The position numbers and the translations under genes were made by a program. The notes under the pieces were generated by a model. It searched no databases and was not told where the DNA came from. It saw only the letters and a program-made list of their open reading frames with translations. Positions 21,446-34,100 of a stretch of 64,000 nucleotides of DNA are shown one piece after another; the stretch's first letter is position 1, and each line of letters starts with the position of its first letter. The stretch is from Sepioteuthis lessoniana (lineage: Eukaryota; Mollusca; Cephalopoda; Myopsida; Loliginidae), in NCBI GenBank assembly GCA_963585895.1, contig OY757921.1, positions 54,890,590-54,954,589 of the forward strand, in the 5' to 3' direction.

Positions 21446-23530
21446 TTACAGGGGTTGAGTGCCCGGACTGAACATGGCTGGGGTCAGGACTCCGACGGTC
21501 TGGCTCATGGATCCCGTGGCCATCTCATTATCGATGGCTCCGTCATGAGCGAGACCCCCGACGTCCCGCGGAAATGTTAGTTTTATTGCCCTATAAAGGG
21601 AGGGGTGTAAAACAACAGGGACCCTCCCAACGAGCCCCTTACAAGATGAAAGATCGTCCTTAAGGAATGATAAAGGGCCGAGGGCCTCGTTAGCCTCTCC
21701 TAACATTTTCATAACTCCTTCCGACCCTCGGCCCTTTCGAATGACGGTGGTGATCCATGAATTTGGAAAGTTTTTAGGGTCCTCCACGTTTTGACCATTA
21801 ACTTCCTTGAAGTTGTGGAGGACCCTCAAGTCTTTCAACAGCTGCGGCTGGACCTTATGAAGACGATCCAGGGCCCCCTCATCCACCCGGCAGATGTTAG
21901 TCCCGCTGTGATGGCGCGGCTTTTCTTTTTTGTTTTTATGTTTTGGGACCTCATCCCCCGAACTGTCGATGGATGAGCTCCGCTGCCGTTTCTTTGGTGA
22001 GGTAGATGGTGATGAGATTGCTGCAGCTGTTGCTGGTGGGGCTGGCTTGGTTGGTGGTGACTCCAACGGCAGCGGAGGGGGGGGGTCCCTTTTTTTTCTG
22101 TATTAAGACGGACATGAGAGGTGGAGGCATGGATCTATGAGGTGGTGTTGTTGGTGGCGGTCGGACGGTACGAGGCTGTCTAGGTGATGAAGGGGTGGAA
22201 TGAGGGGGCCCTGGTCGTGGAGATGATTTCCGCTCCTGGTCCAGCCGCTTTTTAAACTCTAAAAGTTTCTCGAACTTCTCCCGGCCTGGGCTAAAGGATC
22301 TGACCTTGGGAGGAGTGCGCTGTTTAGGTGGGGTCTTGGGAGGGAGTTTGATTTTATTTGGAGATGTTTTATCCGCATATGAGAGGGTTGAAGTGTTTCC
22401 GTTGGACTTGTTTTTTGAGGGGGGTGAACTGTCGGTGCCTACCTGGGCCGACTTTTGGGAGCGAGGATCCTCAGGTTGGAGCTTCCTCCCACCTTTTCCC
22501 ACAGTCAGCCACTCAGCCTTCGCCTCTTCGGAATTAACCGTAGGGGACGAAGGGGGAGTGGGGTTTTTTTTACCCGCTGGTGTGGGCGAGACTACGGGAG
22601 CCTCCTTTTCCGTGTTTATTTTAACCACAGGTGAGAGGGTATCCTGTTTGTGGTCGGGCTTCTTCGGGGCCTTCTTCCCCGGGCAAACTGCGGAGAGGTG
22701 ACCAATCTCGCCACAGTGCCAGCAGGCGGGTTTCCTTCCCGATACTATTACGGGAAGCCTGCGCCCTTCCACCTCCAACCAGTTGGGAACGGAGTAGAAG
22801 GTTTTCATATCCAACATGATATCGAACCTCCATTCCCCACGCATTCCATCGTGTGTTGCTGAGACGATGTCACCAAACTGAAGCATATAGGCGGCTAAGT
22901 TTGCGTCTCGAAGGAAGCTAGGGACCTCGTATATTGAAACCGTGGTCCGCCGTCGCCCCATATATTCTGTTCTAAAGAAATAATCCTTGTTCTCAAGGGG
23001 TTTTTTTGTTAGGGCGACGGCTTCTTCTGTGGTCGGTAACAATATATCCCAGAAAGCGTAAGAAGCACCAGCGATTATCGCTTGTGCCTTTACGCCCAGG
23101 CTGGACATTTGACGAAGGACCATGTCTTTTGCGGGCTTAACGATTTTTCTGGATCGTTTGTCCACTAAAAAGACAGACACCGTTCTTTTTTTCTGGTCTT
23201 GTCTTACCTCCTCCAAATTGAACATAAGGCCATGCTCCTGTACTTCACTGGAGATGGCCTTTTCTCGCTGGAGCAAGTCGTCGACATCGACCTGTATTTT
23301 CGGGGGGGGGCTGTCCAACTATTTTCCTTTTCTTTTTCATTTTTACTTTCTGGTGATGATTTTTTTTCAGGGGAGGGTAATTTTTTTTGTGGTGTTTTTT
23401 CTTTTTGGTCAGGAGGAGGGGCATTTTTGGGGGTAGGTGTTTTGATTTTCTTTTTCACCTGGGGGGGAGGGTCACCCTTGATAGGGGAGAAAAGGGCCTT
23501 TATGGCCGAGCCGTCTGACCGGCCGGCCAT
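21446..23530 (-). pseudogene. LINE-A ORF1, copy A1, frameshifted
   Basis: Starts MAGRSDGSAIKALF at 23530. Homopolymer length changes shift the frame twice: a G run at 23302-23310 is two bases longer than in A2 and A3, and a G run near 22077-22085 is altered. Between them lie the RRM-like region and the knuckle CWHCGEIGHLSAVC. The C-terminal domain is in a third frame (21446-22066) and stays conserved. Confidence 0.85.
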
Positions 23531-23782
23531 AAATGATAGGCTAGTTGGAAAAAAAGTGCTTGTGAATATGATAATAAAAAAACAAAAAAAGGTGAAAAAA
23601 TAAAAAAACTTAGCTTTTTTTTTTATCCAACCAGGTCAGAAATTTTCAGCCCAGTCGGGAGAAGTCACACAATGAAATGAGGTTCGGCGTTGGTGTAATC
23701 CGTATGATATGCTGAAAAACAAACAAACTTAATCCGGGTGAGGTCTGACACGAAAACAAACTAGTCAAGAGCGAACTCAAGA

Positions 23783-23800
23783 CCATTTAAAGGGAAAAGA
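23783..23800 (-). repeat. Target-site duplication between A1 and A2
   Basis: CCATTTAAAGGGAAAAGA, a direct copy of the LTR-2 antisense start region. Confidence 0.8.
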
Positions 23801-24541
23801 TATTTATTGTAAAAAAATACAAATTTGGCACGAGGCCTAAAAATGGAGGGGGAAGGCTGGTCTACACTATCCTAATCTCTAACTTAACTAGACTCATTCA
23901 CTGACCAATACATATCTCCAAATTAAAAAAAACACCAAAATACCTCAATTAAACATATCACTGTCAAACTGCATTCACCAAAAACAACAATCACCAAAAC
24001 AACATTAATACTCCATGAAGATCTAAACTTAATCCCATATTTACAGAGTGAGGGGGAGGGGAACATTTTAAAACAAACTAACGAACGCTATATACATCTT
24101 TATTTACAAAACTATTTACAAAACAATTCCCCTAAAAACGAAAGTGAACAAAACATATATACATTATGCTGGTTAGTATGGGGTCCCCCCCCACGTACTA
24201 AAACATGGCAGAAAGAGGAGTTAACCAGTCGAAAATAGTGTCGAAGGAGGAAAATAAACAAATAGGATAAATAAATGGTAAAAAAATAAGTAAACAATAA
24301 ATATGAATAAACATAAGCCCTCCATCGCACTCCTGGAGAACTCCAATTCCTGTCACCTAACAGAGGGGAAGGGATGGGAGAGCAAAACAAAAGAAGGGGA
24401 CAAAAAAAAAATTGGGGGCCCAATGACCTTGCATACTCTAGCTAAGTTAACTAAATTAGGAACAAACTAAATCAAAATGGCCTAAAAAAAGTCTAACTTA
24501 CCTGGGCTGGGTGGTCACGTCCTTCCGGTAACGCAAAATTC

Positions 24542-27500
24542 TTAGGTCCCTGGGACGTCCAAGGTGAAAATAAGGTTGGCTCCTACCACGCGACACAAGC
24601 GCGCAACAGTCACCCACCTTTCGCCAAACTCCAGTGAAGAGAGTCTCTTTCTCTCAGACCGGATTTTGACTTTGATTTGGTGTTTAAAAAATGCCACCAG
24701 GGTCTGAGAAGAAAAAGACTCATCCTCACAGAGTTCCTTCTTTCTCGTCGTCCAAATCACGACACGCATAACGCCGAGTAAGCAGAGAAACACATAATGT
24801 TCCTGTCTGTTCAACCTCGGCACCACATTGCTGCACACAGAACTGGCTTCCAGGACAAAAAACTTTCCATTGAGGATGCGGACCATGTAGCCTTCAAGAA
24901 GCTTGCACAGCGGCCGTACGACCGGGCAATGAAAGAAGGTGTGACTAATAGTCTCCTCCAAATCACCGCACCGGCCGCACTCAGGCGAAATGACCTGTTG
25001 CGCTGCAAACAATTTCTTGCCGACCCAGAGGGCATTCCGAATGACCAGCCAGGTGAGGGAAGCCTCGTCATTATTGAGGCACCTCATCCTGGGGGCCCAA
25101 AGCCACAGTAAGTGACCCTCCGCCTCCGTCACACCGAGCTCGCCAATCAGACCATCGCTAGCGGCCCCCCTCACTAAACATCGATATAATGCCCTACTCG
25201 ACAACGGCCGGCTGTCAGAGAGACCTGTCTGCAGCCGAGAGAGAACTTTCAAAGCATGCCGGCACTCGCGATAGAAGGGGCATTCGCATCTGGGCAACCG
25301 ATGGGCCTCCCCATCTGCAAAATGCACACTTCTTAGCGACGGGAAAGATTGTCTAGCGTCTTCTTTCCAGACGCTTCCCGTCGCTGTGTCCCGTGAACAC
25401 ATCCGGTCTAGGAAAGTAAGACGCAAAGTATGGCGCCGTACCTCGACGTTAGGTACTCCTAGACCGCCTTCAGAAGGGTGAAGGTAACAGATCTCCCGTC
25501 GCACCAAAGGATGTCTCTTAGCCCAGAGAAACTGGAAGAGAATCCTTTCCAGCTTGAATAGGATGGTGGCCGGGATAGGAAGCACTGAAAGTCGGTATAC
25601 GGCTAGGGAGTAGATGTGCGAACTGCACACCTCTGCCCGACCCTTAAGGGAAAGCCTTCTACGCAGCCACAACTCAGTTGCGGCTACGACCTTATCCAGT
25701 ACTTCCGACCAATTTTTCTCCAATTGAAGATCAGGCCCAAACCAGACGCCGAGTATCTTGCACGGACCGTCTTTCCAAATGAAGGGGCCGGGAAGAGCAC
25801 AGCCTTTCCACGAGCCCAACCGCAAGCCGACAGACTTTTCGCGGTTAATCTTGGCCCCTGTTACAGCTTCGTACCTTCCGATTTCTTTGCTCACCTCCTC
25901 CACCTCGGCACTGCTCGTTACAAGCACGCTGACGTCGTCAGCGTATGCAGTGTACCTGGCCACCTCACTGGCGCCAGGTAACGTGAGGCCGCGTAGGACC
26001 GGGTTCGCCTTTATCCTGCGTAGAAAAGGCTCTAACGCCAGGATATACAACATGGGCGATAAAGGGCAACCCTGACGAATCGATCGAGTCAGAGTGAGGG
26101 GCTCCGACCTTACCCCATTCACCTCCACCATGACTCCGGGGGACGCATAAAGGAGACGTATCCAGGTGCGAAAGTCAACCCCGAAGCCAGCCGAAGACAA
26201 GACAGCCTCCAGAAAAGCATGGTCAACCCTATCAAAGGCCTTGGACTGATCTAAATTGATCAGCGCGGCATTTCCGTCGACTTTTTCTACGATCGTGCGG
26301 ACCAGATGAAGACTGTCCTGGATAGTCCTACCCTTCACAGCACAAGTCTGCTCGGGGCAAATCAGACTAGGCAGGACAGTCTGCAAGCGGTTTGCCAAGA
26401 TCTTCGCCAAAATCTTTAAGTCCGTGTTTAACATCGTTAAAGGGCGAAAGTTACTAATCCCATCCCCACCATGTTTGTTCTTACGAAGCAACTTCACTAT
26501 ACCCCTGGTGAAGCGTCTGGGTATAGTACCCTGCCTCATCCAGTTGTTATAGGTAGTTGCCAGCAAGGGGACAAACATGTGCGACAACCTCAAGTACACT
26601 TCATAGGGCAGACCATCAATTCCGGGGGACTTATCCAGCCCGACCGACTTCAGTGCATCCCGAATCTCCTCCTCCTTTATGCGCCCCTCACACCCAGCCG
26701 CTTCTGTCGCCGAAAGGCGAGGGAAGTCGGCAAGATAGGTGTCGAACTGAGCAGAACTCAGTCCGGGCTCCCTAGTGAAAAGCTTCAAGAAGTACTGCCG
26801 GAACTCCCCACAGATGGCTTCGTTTGTAGTTCGACGGAGCCCCTCCGGCGATGTGACACTGGCGATGTGCCGATCTGTAGCATGCCTGAGTTCCTCGGCC
26901 CGTAGTTCCTGGGCCATATTCGTCGCCTCGGAGGACATTCTCTTTAACCTAGCCCTAACTACCAGAGCTTGGTACTCCTTAATTTGCAAGGAGGCCAGCT
27001 CGGCCTTAGCTACGTTAACTTGCCCACTATCTCCCGCCAACACGGCCCTATCTAGCTTATCCTTAATCGACCTTTGCTCCGTTGCCCTAGCTGACTTGAG
27101 TCTCCTACTATAGTCGGCAGCAAAGGATCTAATGCTATCCTTAAGGTTAGCCCACCACCTATTACCCATAATAGCCCCCGTCAATTCCCGCTTTATCGTT
27201 AGTTCTAGCTGGTTCCGGAAGTCAGCCTCCGCCAAAAGGGAAACGTTGAACTTCCAGTAACCAGACATCCTACGTCTAGCCTTATCTAACTTAATCGACA
27301 CACATAAAAATTTGTGGTCGGAATTTTTAAACGGCTCAAAACTTGGACCACCTAAATAGTCTAAGTCGACTCGCTTAACTAACACTCGGTCCAAATAGCT
27401 ATACAGCTGGGCCGAGGCGCCCCTACCGGTCCAAGTCCAAACTATCTTATTTGGATGCCTTTCGCGAAATTTGTCCACCAGATCTAACCGCTGGACAAAC

Positions 27501-28009
27501 TCGCGAAAATATCTGGCATCCAAGGGGTTAGTACCCGCACTAGTAGCCCCTCTATCTAAGTTGGGATCAAGGACGGCGTTCCAATCACCCACTAAAATTA
27601 CCCGCTTTGATGGCACGACGTACGGCTCGATGCGCCGGAAAAAGGCAGGAAGCTCACTGGTAGCATTGGGTCCATAAACCCCAATCAATCGAAACACCTT
27701 ACCCTTTATGGTAACGTCCAGAACACAAAGTCTGCCCGCCGGATCTGAAAGAACAAGAGCACACGAAGCGTCCAAACGTCTACTTACCAGCCAGGTGACA
27801 CCTCTAGAACGACTATCAAAGCATGCTGAGAAGGACAAATAGTCTCTCGCCAGAATACCTTCATAGAAGTTGGAGTCGAAGTGAGTCTCCTGTAAACAAC
27901 AAATATCAATGCCGCGACGCTGGAGGTATAACAATAGTTGGGATCGCTTAGAATCCGACCTCAGGCCGCGGCCATTTAAACTAGCCAACCTTAAATCCAT
28001 CATGAACAT
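24542..28009 (-). CDS. LINE-A ORF2 (APE endonuclease-reverse transcriptase), copy A2
   Basis: An open frame of 1155 codons. Endonuclease residues visible: Asn in LNGRG (about 12), Glu in CLQETHF (41), GDWN (141-144), SYLDRVLV (204-211) and SDHK (230-233). Reverse transcriptase: FRPLTMLNTDLKILAK (521-536), LDQSKAFDRVDH (586-597), RQGCPLSP (645-652) and YADD (689-692). A C-terminal CCHC lies at Cys1011, Cys1014, His1023 and Cys1028, followed by a basic end. This order matches the Tx1/L1 group. The enzyme should cut the target and prime cDNA synthesis there. The start ATG at 28009 shares its A with the ORF1 stop (TAATG), suggesting termination-reinitiation, as described for the LINE SART1. Confidence 0.9.
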   Translation of the reverse strand: MFMMDLRLASLNGRGLRSDSKRSQLLLYLQRRGIDICCLQETHFDSNFYEGILARDYLSFSACFDSRSRGVTWLVSRRLDASCALVLSDPAGRLCVLDVTIKGKVFRLIGVYGPNATSELPAFFRRIEPYVVPSKRVILVGDWNAVLDPNLDRGATSAGTNPLDARYFREFVQRLDLVDKFRERHPNKIVWTWTGRGASAQLYSYLDRVLVKRVDLDYLGGPSFEPFKNSDHKFLCVSIKLDKARRRMSGYWKFNVSLLAEADFRNQLELTIKRELTGAIMGNRWWANLKDSIRSFAADYSRRLKSARATEQRSIKDKLDRAVLAGDSGQVNVAKAELASLQIKEYQALVVRARLKRMSSEATNMAQELRAEELRHATDRHIASVTSPEGLRRTTNEAICGEFRQYFLKLFTREPGLSSAQFDTYLADFPRLSATEAAGCEGRIKEEEIRDALKSVGLDKSPGIDGLPYEVYLRLSHMFVPLLATTYNNWMRQGTIPRRFTRGIVKLLRKNKHGGDGISNFRPLTMLNTDLKILAKILANRLQTVLPSLICPEQTCAVKGRTIQDSLHLVRTIVEKVDGNAALINLDQSKAFDRVDHAFLEAVLSSAGFGVDFRTWIRLLYASPGVMVEVNGVRSEPLTLTRSIRQGCPLSPMLYILALEPFLRRIKANPVLRGLTLPGASEVARYTAYADDVSVLVTSSAEVEEVSKEIGRYEAVTGAKINREKSVGLRLGSWKGCALPGPFIWKDGPCKILGVWFGPDLQLEKNWSEVLDKVVAATELWLRRRLSLKGRAEVCSSHIYSLAVYRLSVLPIPATILFKLERILFQFLWAKRHPLVRREICYLHPSEGGLGVPNVEVRRHTLRLTFLDRMCSRDTATGSVWKEDARQSFPSLRSVHFADGEAHRLPRCECPFYRECRHALKVLSRLQTGLSDSRPLSSRALYRCLVRGAASDGLIGELGVTEAEGHLLWLWAPRMRCLNNDEASLTWLVIRNALWVGKKLFAAQQVISPECGRCGDLEETISHTFFHCPVVRPLCKLLEGYMVRILNGKFFVLEASSVCSNVVPRLNRQEHYVFLCLLGVMRVVIWTTRKKELCEDESFSSQTLVAFFKHQIKVKIRSERKRLSSLEFGERWVTVARLCRVVGANLIFTLDVPGT

Positions 28010-30094
28010 TACAGGGGTTGAGTGCCCGGACTGAACATGGCTGGGGTCAGGACTCCGACGGTCTGGCTCATGGATCCTGTGGCCATCTCATTATCGATGG
28101 CTCCGTCATGAGCGAGACCCCCGACGTCCCGCGGAAATGTTAGTTTTATTGCCCTATAAAGGGAGGGGTGTAAAACAACAGGGACCCTCCCAACGAGCCC
28201 CTTACAAGATGAAAGATCGTCCTTAAGGAATGATAAAGGGCCGAGGGCCTCGTTAGCCTCTCCTAACATTTTCATAACTCCTTCCGACCCTCGGCCCTTT
28301 CGAATGACGGTGGTGATCCATGAATTTGGAAAGTTTTTAGGGTCCTCCACGTTTTGACCATTAACTTCCTTGAAGTTGTGGAGGACCCTCAAGTCTTTCA
28401 ACAGCTGCGGCTGGACCTTATGAAGACGATCCAGGGCCCCCTCATCCACCCGGCAGATGTTAGTCCCGCTGTGATGGCGCGGCTTTTCTTTTTTGTTTTT
28501 ATGTTTTGGGACCTCATCCCCCGAACTGTCGATGGATGAGCTCCGCTGCCGTTTCTTTGGTGAGGTAGATGGTGATGAGATTGCTGCAGCTGTTGCTGGT
28601 GGGGCTGGCTTGGTTGGTGGTGACTCCAACGGCAGCGGAGGGGGGGGTGGGTCCCTTTTTTTTTTGTATTAAGATGGACATGAGAGGTGGCGGCATGGAT
28701 CTATGAGGTGGTGTTGTTGGTGGCGGTCGGATGGTACGAGGCTGTCTCGGTGATGAAGGGGTGGAATGAGAGGGCCCTGGTCGTGGAGATGATTTCCGCT
28801 CCTGGTCCAGCCGCTTTTTAAACTCTAAAAGTTTCTCGAACTTCTCCCGGCCTGGGCTAAAGGATCTGACCTTGGGAGGAGTGCGCTGTTTAGGTGGGGT
28901 CTTGGGAGGGAGTTTGATTTTATTTGGAGATGTTTTATCTGCATATGAGGGGGTTGAAGTGTTTCCGTTGGACTTGTTTTTTGAGGGGGGTAAACTGTCG
29001 GTGCCTACCTGGGCCGACTTTTGGGAGCGAGGATCCTCAGGTTGGAGCTTCCTCCCACCTTTTCCCACAGTCAGCCACTCAGCCTTCGCCTCTTCGGAAT
29101 TAACCGTAGGGGACGAAGGGGGAGTGGGGTTTTTTTTACCCGCTGGTGTGGGCGAGACTACGGGAGCCTCCTTTTCCGTGTTTATTTTAACCACAGGTGA
29201 GAGGGTATCCTGTTTGTGGTCGGGCTTCTTCGGGGCCTTCTTCCCCGGGCAAACTGCGGAGAGGTGACCAATCTCGCCACAGTGCCAGCAGGCGGGTTTC
29301 CTTCCCGATACTATTACGGGAAGCCTGCGCCCTTCCACCTCCAACCAGTTGGGAACGGAGTAGAAGGTTTTCATATCCAACATGATATCGAACCTCCATT
29401 CCCCACGCATTCCATCGTGTGTTGCTGAGACGATGTCACCAAACTGAAGCATATAGGCGGCTAAGTTTGCGTCTCGAAGGAAGCTAGGGACCTCGTATAT
29501 TGAAACCGTGGTCCGCCGTCGCCCCATATATTCTGTTCTAAAGAAATAATCCTTGTTCTCAAGGGTTTTTTTTGTTAGGGCGACGGCTTCTTCTGTGGTC
29601 GGTAACAATATATCCCAGAAAGCGTAAGAAGCACCAGCGATTATCGCTTGTGCCTTTACGCCCAGGCTGGACATTTGACGAAGGACCATGTCTTTTGCGG
29701 GCTTAACGATTTTTCTGGATCGTTTGTCCACTAAAAAGACAGACACCGTTCTTTTTTTCTGGTCTTGTCTTACCTCCTCCAAATTGAACATAAGGCCATG
29801 CTCCTGTACTTCACTGGAGATGGCCTTTGCTCGCTGGAGCAAGTCGTCGACATCGACCTGTATTTTCGGGGGGGCTGTCCAACTATTTTCCTTTTCTTTT
29901 TCATTTTTACTTTCTGGTGATGATTTTTTTTCCGGGGAGGGTAATTTTTTTTTTGGTGTTTTTTCTTTTTGGTCAGGGGGAGGGGAATTTTTTGGGGTAG
30001 GTGTTTTGATTTTCTTTTTCACCTGGGGGGGAGGGTCACCCTTGATAGGGGAGAAAAGGGCCTTTATGGCCGAGCCGTCTGACCGGCCGGCCAT
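28009..30094 (-). pseudogene. LINE-A ORF1, copy A2, one frameshift
   Basis: Starts MAGRSDG at 30094. The frame runs through the K/P-rich N-terminus, the RRM-like region, the knuckle CWHCGEIGHLSAVC and the proline-rich linker to about 28650. There a change in a G run (28638-28645) shifts it, and the C-terminal domain continues in another frame to TAA at 28009. A single indel separates it from the intact form in A3. Confidence 0.85.
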
Positions 30095-30347
30095 AAATGA
30101 TAGGCTAGTTGGAAAAAAAGTGCTTGAGAATATGATAATAAAAAAACAAAAAAAGGTGAAAAAATAAAAAAACTTAGCTTTTTTTTTTTATTCAACCAGG
30201 TCAGAAATTTTCAGCCCAGTCGGGAGAAGTCACACAATGAAATGAGGTTCGGCGTTGGTGTAATCCGTATGATATGCTGAAAAACAAACAAACTTAATCC
30301 GGGTGAGGTCTGATATGAACACAAACTAGTCAAGAGCCAACTCAAGA

Positions 30348-30363
30348 CCATTAAAGGGAAAGA
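30348..30363 (-). repeat. Target-site duplication between A2 and A3
   Basis: CCATTAAAGGGAAAGA between the 5' end of A2 and the 3' end of A3. Confidence 0.8.
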
Positions 30364-31103
30364 TATTTATTGTAAAAAAATACAAATTTGGCACGAGGCC
30401 TAAAAATGGAGGGGGAAGGCTGGTCTACACTATCCTAATCTCTAACTTAACTAGACTCATTCACTGACCAATACATATCTCCAAATTAAAAAAAAAAAAC
30501 ACCAAAATACCTCAATTAAACATATCACTGTCAAACTGCATTCACCAAAAACAACAATCACCAAAACATTAATACTCCATGAAGATCTAAACTTAATCCC
30601 ATATTTACAGAGTGAGGGGGAGGGGAACATTTTAAAAAAATCTAACGAACGCTATATACATCTTTATTTACAAAACTATTTACAAAACAATTCCCCTAAA
30701 AACGAAAGTGAACAAAACATATATACATTATGATGGTTAGTATGGGGTCCCCCCCACCTACTAAAACATGGCAGAAAGAGGAGTTAACCAGTCGAAAATA
30801 GTGTCGAAGGAGGAAAATAAACAAATAGGATAAATAAATGGTAAAAAAATAAGTAAACAATAAATATGAATAAACATAAGCCCTCCATCGCACTCCTGGA
30901 GAACTCCAATTCCTGTCACCTAACAGAGGGGAAGGGAAGGGAGAGCAAAACAAAAGAAGGGGACAAAAAAAAATGGGGGGCCCAATGACCTTGCATACTC
31001 TAGCTAAGTTAACTAAATTAGGAACAAACTAAATCAAAATGGCCTAAAAAAAGTCTAACTTACCTGGGCTGGGTGGTCACGTCCTTCCGGTAACGCAAAA
31101 TTC

Positions 31104-34100
31104 TTAGGTCCCTGGGACGTCCAAGGTGAAAATAAGGTTGGCTCCTACCACGCGACACAAGCGCGCAACAGTCACCCACCTTTCGCCAAACTCCAGTGAA
31201 GAGAGTCTCTTTCTCTCAGACCGGATTTTGACTTTGATTTGGTGTTTAAAAAATGCCACCAGGGTCTGAGAAGAAAAAGACTCATCCTCACAGAGTTCCT
31301 TCTTTCTCGTCGTCCAAATCACGACACGCATAACGCCGAGTAAGCAGAGAAACACATAATGTTCCTGTCTGTTCAACCTCGGCACCACATTGCTGCACAC
31401 AGAACTGGCTTCCAGGACAAAAAACTTTCCATTGAGGATGCGGACCATGTAGCCTTCAAGAAGCTTGCACAGCGGCCGTACGACCGGGCAATGAAAGAAG
31501 GTGTGACTAATAGTCTCCTCCAAATCACCGCACCGGCCGCACTCAGGCGAAATGACCTGTTGCGCTGCAAACAATTTCTTGCCGACCCAGAGGGCATTCC
31601 GAATGACCAGCCAGGTGAGGGAAGCCTCGTCATTATTGAGGCACCTCATCCTGGGAGCCCAAGGCCACAGTAAGCGACCCTCCGCCTCCGTCACACCGAG
31701 CTCGCCAATCAGACCATCGCTAGCGGCCCCCCTCACTAAACATCGATATAATGCCCTACTCGACAACGGCCGGCTGTCAGAGAGACCTGTCTGCAGCCGA
31801 GAGAGAACTTTCAAAGCATGCCGGCACTCGCGATAGAAGGGGCATTCGCATCTGGGCAACCGATGGGCCTCCCCATCTGCAAAATGCACACTTCTTAGCG
31901 ACGGGAAAGATTGTCTAGCGTCTTCTTTCCAGACGCTTCCCGTCGCTGTGTCCCGTGAACACATCCGGTCTAGGAAAGTAAGACGCAAAGTATGGCGCCG
32001 TACCTCGACGTTAGGTACTCCTAGACCGCCTTCAGAAGGGTGAAGGTAACAGATCTCCCGTCGCACCAAAGGATGTCTCTTAGCCCAGAGAAACTGGAAG
32101 AGAATCCTTTCCAGCTTGAATAGGATGGTGGCCGGGATAGGAAGCACTGAAAGTCGGTATACGGCTAGGGAGTAGATGTGCGAACTGCACACCTCTGCCC
32201 GACCCTTAAGGGAAAGCCTTCTACGCAGCCACAACTCAGTTGCGGCTACGACCTTATCCAGTACTTCCGACCAATTTTTCTCCAATTGAAGATCAGGCCC
32301 AAACCAGACGCCGAGTATCTTGCACGGACCGTCTTTCCAAATGAAGGGGCCGGGAAGAGCACTGCCTTCCCACGAGCCCAACCGCAAGCCGACAGACTTT
32401 TCGCGGTTAATCTTGGCCCCTGTTACAGCTTCGTACCTTCCGATTTCTTTGCTCACCTCCTCCACCTCGGCACTGCTCGTTACAAGCACGCTGACGTCGT
32501 CAGCGTATGCAGTGTACCTGGCCACCTCACTGGCGCCAGGTAACGTGAGGCCGCGTAGGACCGGGTTCGCCTTTATCCTGCGTAGAAAAGGCTCTAACGC
32601 CAGGATATACAACATGGGCGATAAAGGGCAACCCTGACGAATCGATCGAGTCAGAGTGAGAGGCTCCGACCTTACCCCATTCACCTCCACCATGACTCCG
32701 GGGGACGCATAAAGGAGACGTATCCAGGTGCGAAAGTCAACCCCGAAGCCAGCCGAAGACAAGACAGCCTCCAGAAAAGCATGGTCAACCCTATCAAAGG
32801 CCTTGGACTGATCTAAATTGATCAGCGCGGCATTTCCGTCGACTTTTTCTACGATCGTGCGGACCAGATGAAGACTGTCCTGGATAGTCCTACCCTTCAC
32901 AGCACAAGTCTGCTCGGGGCAAATCAGACTAGGCAGGACAGTCTGCAAGCGGTTTGCCAAGATCTTCGCCAAAATCTTTAAGTCCGTGTTTAACATCGTT
33001 AAAGGGCGAAAGTTACTAATCCCATCCCCACCATGTTTGTTCTTACGAAGCAACTTCACTATACCCCTGGTGAAGCGTCTGGGTATAGTACCCTGCCTCA
33101 TCCAGTTGTTATAGGTAGTTGCCAGCAAGGGGACAAACATGTGCGACAACCTCAAGTACACTTCATAGGGCAGACCATCAATTCCGGGGGACTTATCCAG
33201 CCCGACCGACTTCAGTGCATCCCGAATCTCCTCCTCCTTTATGCGCCCCTCACACCCAGCCGCTTCAGTCGCCGAAAGGCGAGGGAAGTCGGCAAGATAG
33301 GTGTCGAACTGAGCAGAACTCAGTCCGGGCTCCCTAGTGAAAAGCTTCAAGAAGTACTGCCGGAACTCCCCACAGATGGCTTCGTTTGTAGTTCGACGGA
33401 GCCCCTCCGGCGATGTGACACTGGCGATGTGCCGATCAGTAGCATTCCTCAGTTCCTCGGCCCGTAGTTCCTGGGCCATATTCGTCGCCTCGCAGGACAT
33501 TCTCTTTAACCTAGCCCTAACTACCAGAGCTTGGTACTCCTTAATTTGCAAGGAGGCCAGCTCGGCCTTAGCTACGTTAACTTGCCCACTATCTCCCGCC
33601 AACACGGCCCTATCTAGCTTATCCTTAATCGACCTTTGCTCCGTTGCCCTAGCTGACTTGAGTCTCCTACTATAGTCGGCAGCAAAGGATCTAATGCTAT
33701 CCTTAAGGTTAGCCCACCACCTATTACCCATAATAGCCCCCGTCAATTCCCGCTTTATCGTTAGTTCTAACTGGTTCCGGAAGTCAGCCTCCGCCAAAAG
33801 GGAAAGGTTGAACTTCCAGTAACCAGACATCCTACGTCTAGCCTTATCTAACTTAATCGACACACATAAAAATTTGTGGTCGGAATTTTTAAACGGCTCA
33901 AAACTTGGACCACCTAAATAGTCTAAGTCGACTCGCTTAACTAACACTCGGTCCAAATAGCTATACAGCTGGGCCGAGGCGCCCCTACCGGTCCAAGTCC
34001 AAACTATCTTATTTGGATGCCTTTCGCGAAATTTGTCCACCAGATCTAACCGCTGGACAAACTCACGAAAATATCTGGCATCCAAGGGGTTAGTACCCGC

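Larger units (their letters stand above)
17447..23782 (-). mobile_element. LINE-A copy A1
   Basis: A 6.3 kb LINE with a 5' UTR (23531-23782), ORF1, ORF2 and a 3' UTR (17447-18188). It is nearly identical to A2 and A3 apart from a 210-bp deletion in ORF2 and homopolymer frameshifts in ORF1. It ends ACAATAAATA without a poly(A) tail. Confidence 0.9.
23801..30347 (-). mobile_element. LINE-A copy A2
   Basis: A full-length LINE of 6.5 kb in the same orientation as A1 and A3, with a 3' UTR (23801-24541), ORF2, ORF1 and a 5' UTR (30095-30347). ORF2 is intact, and ORF1 has one frameshift. Confidence 0.9.
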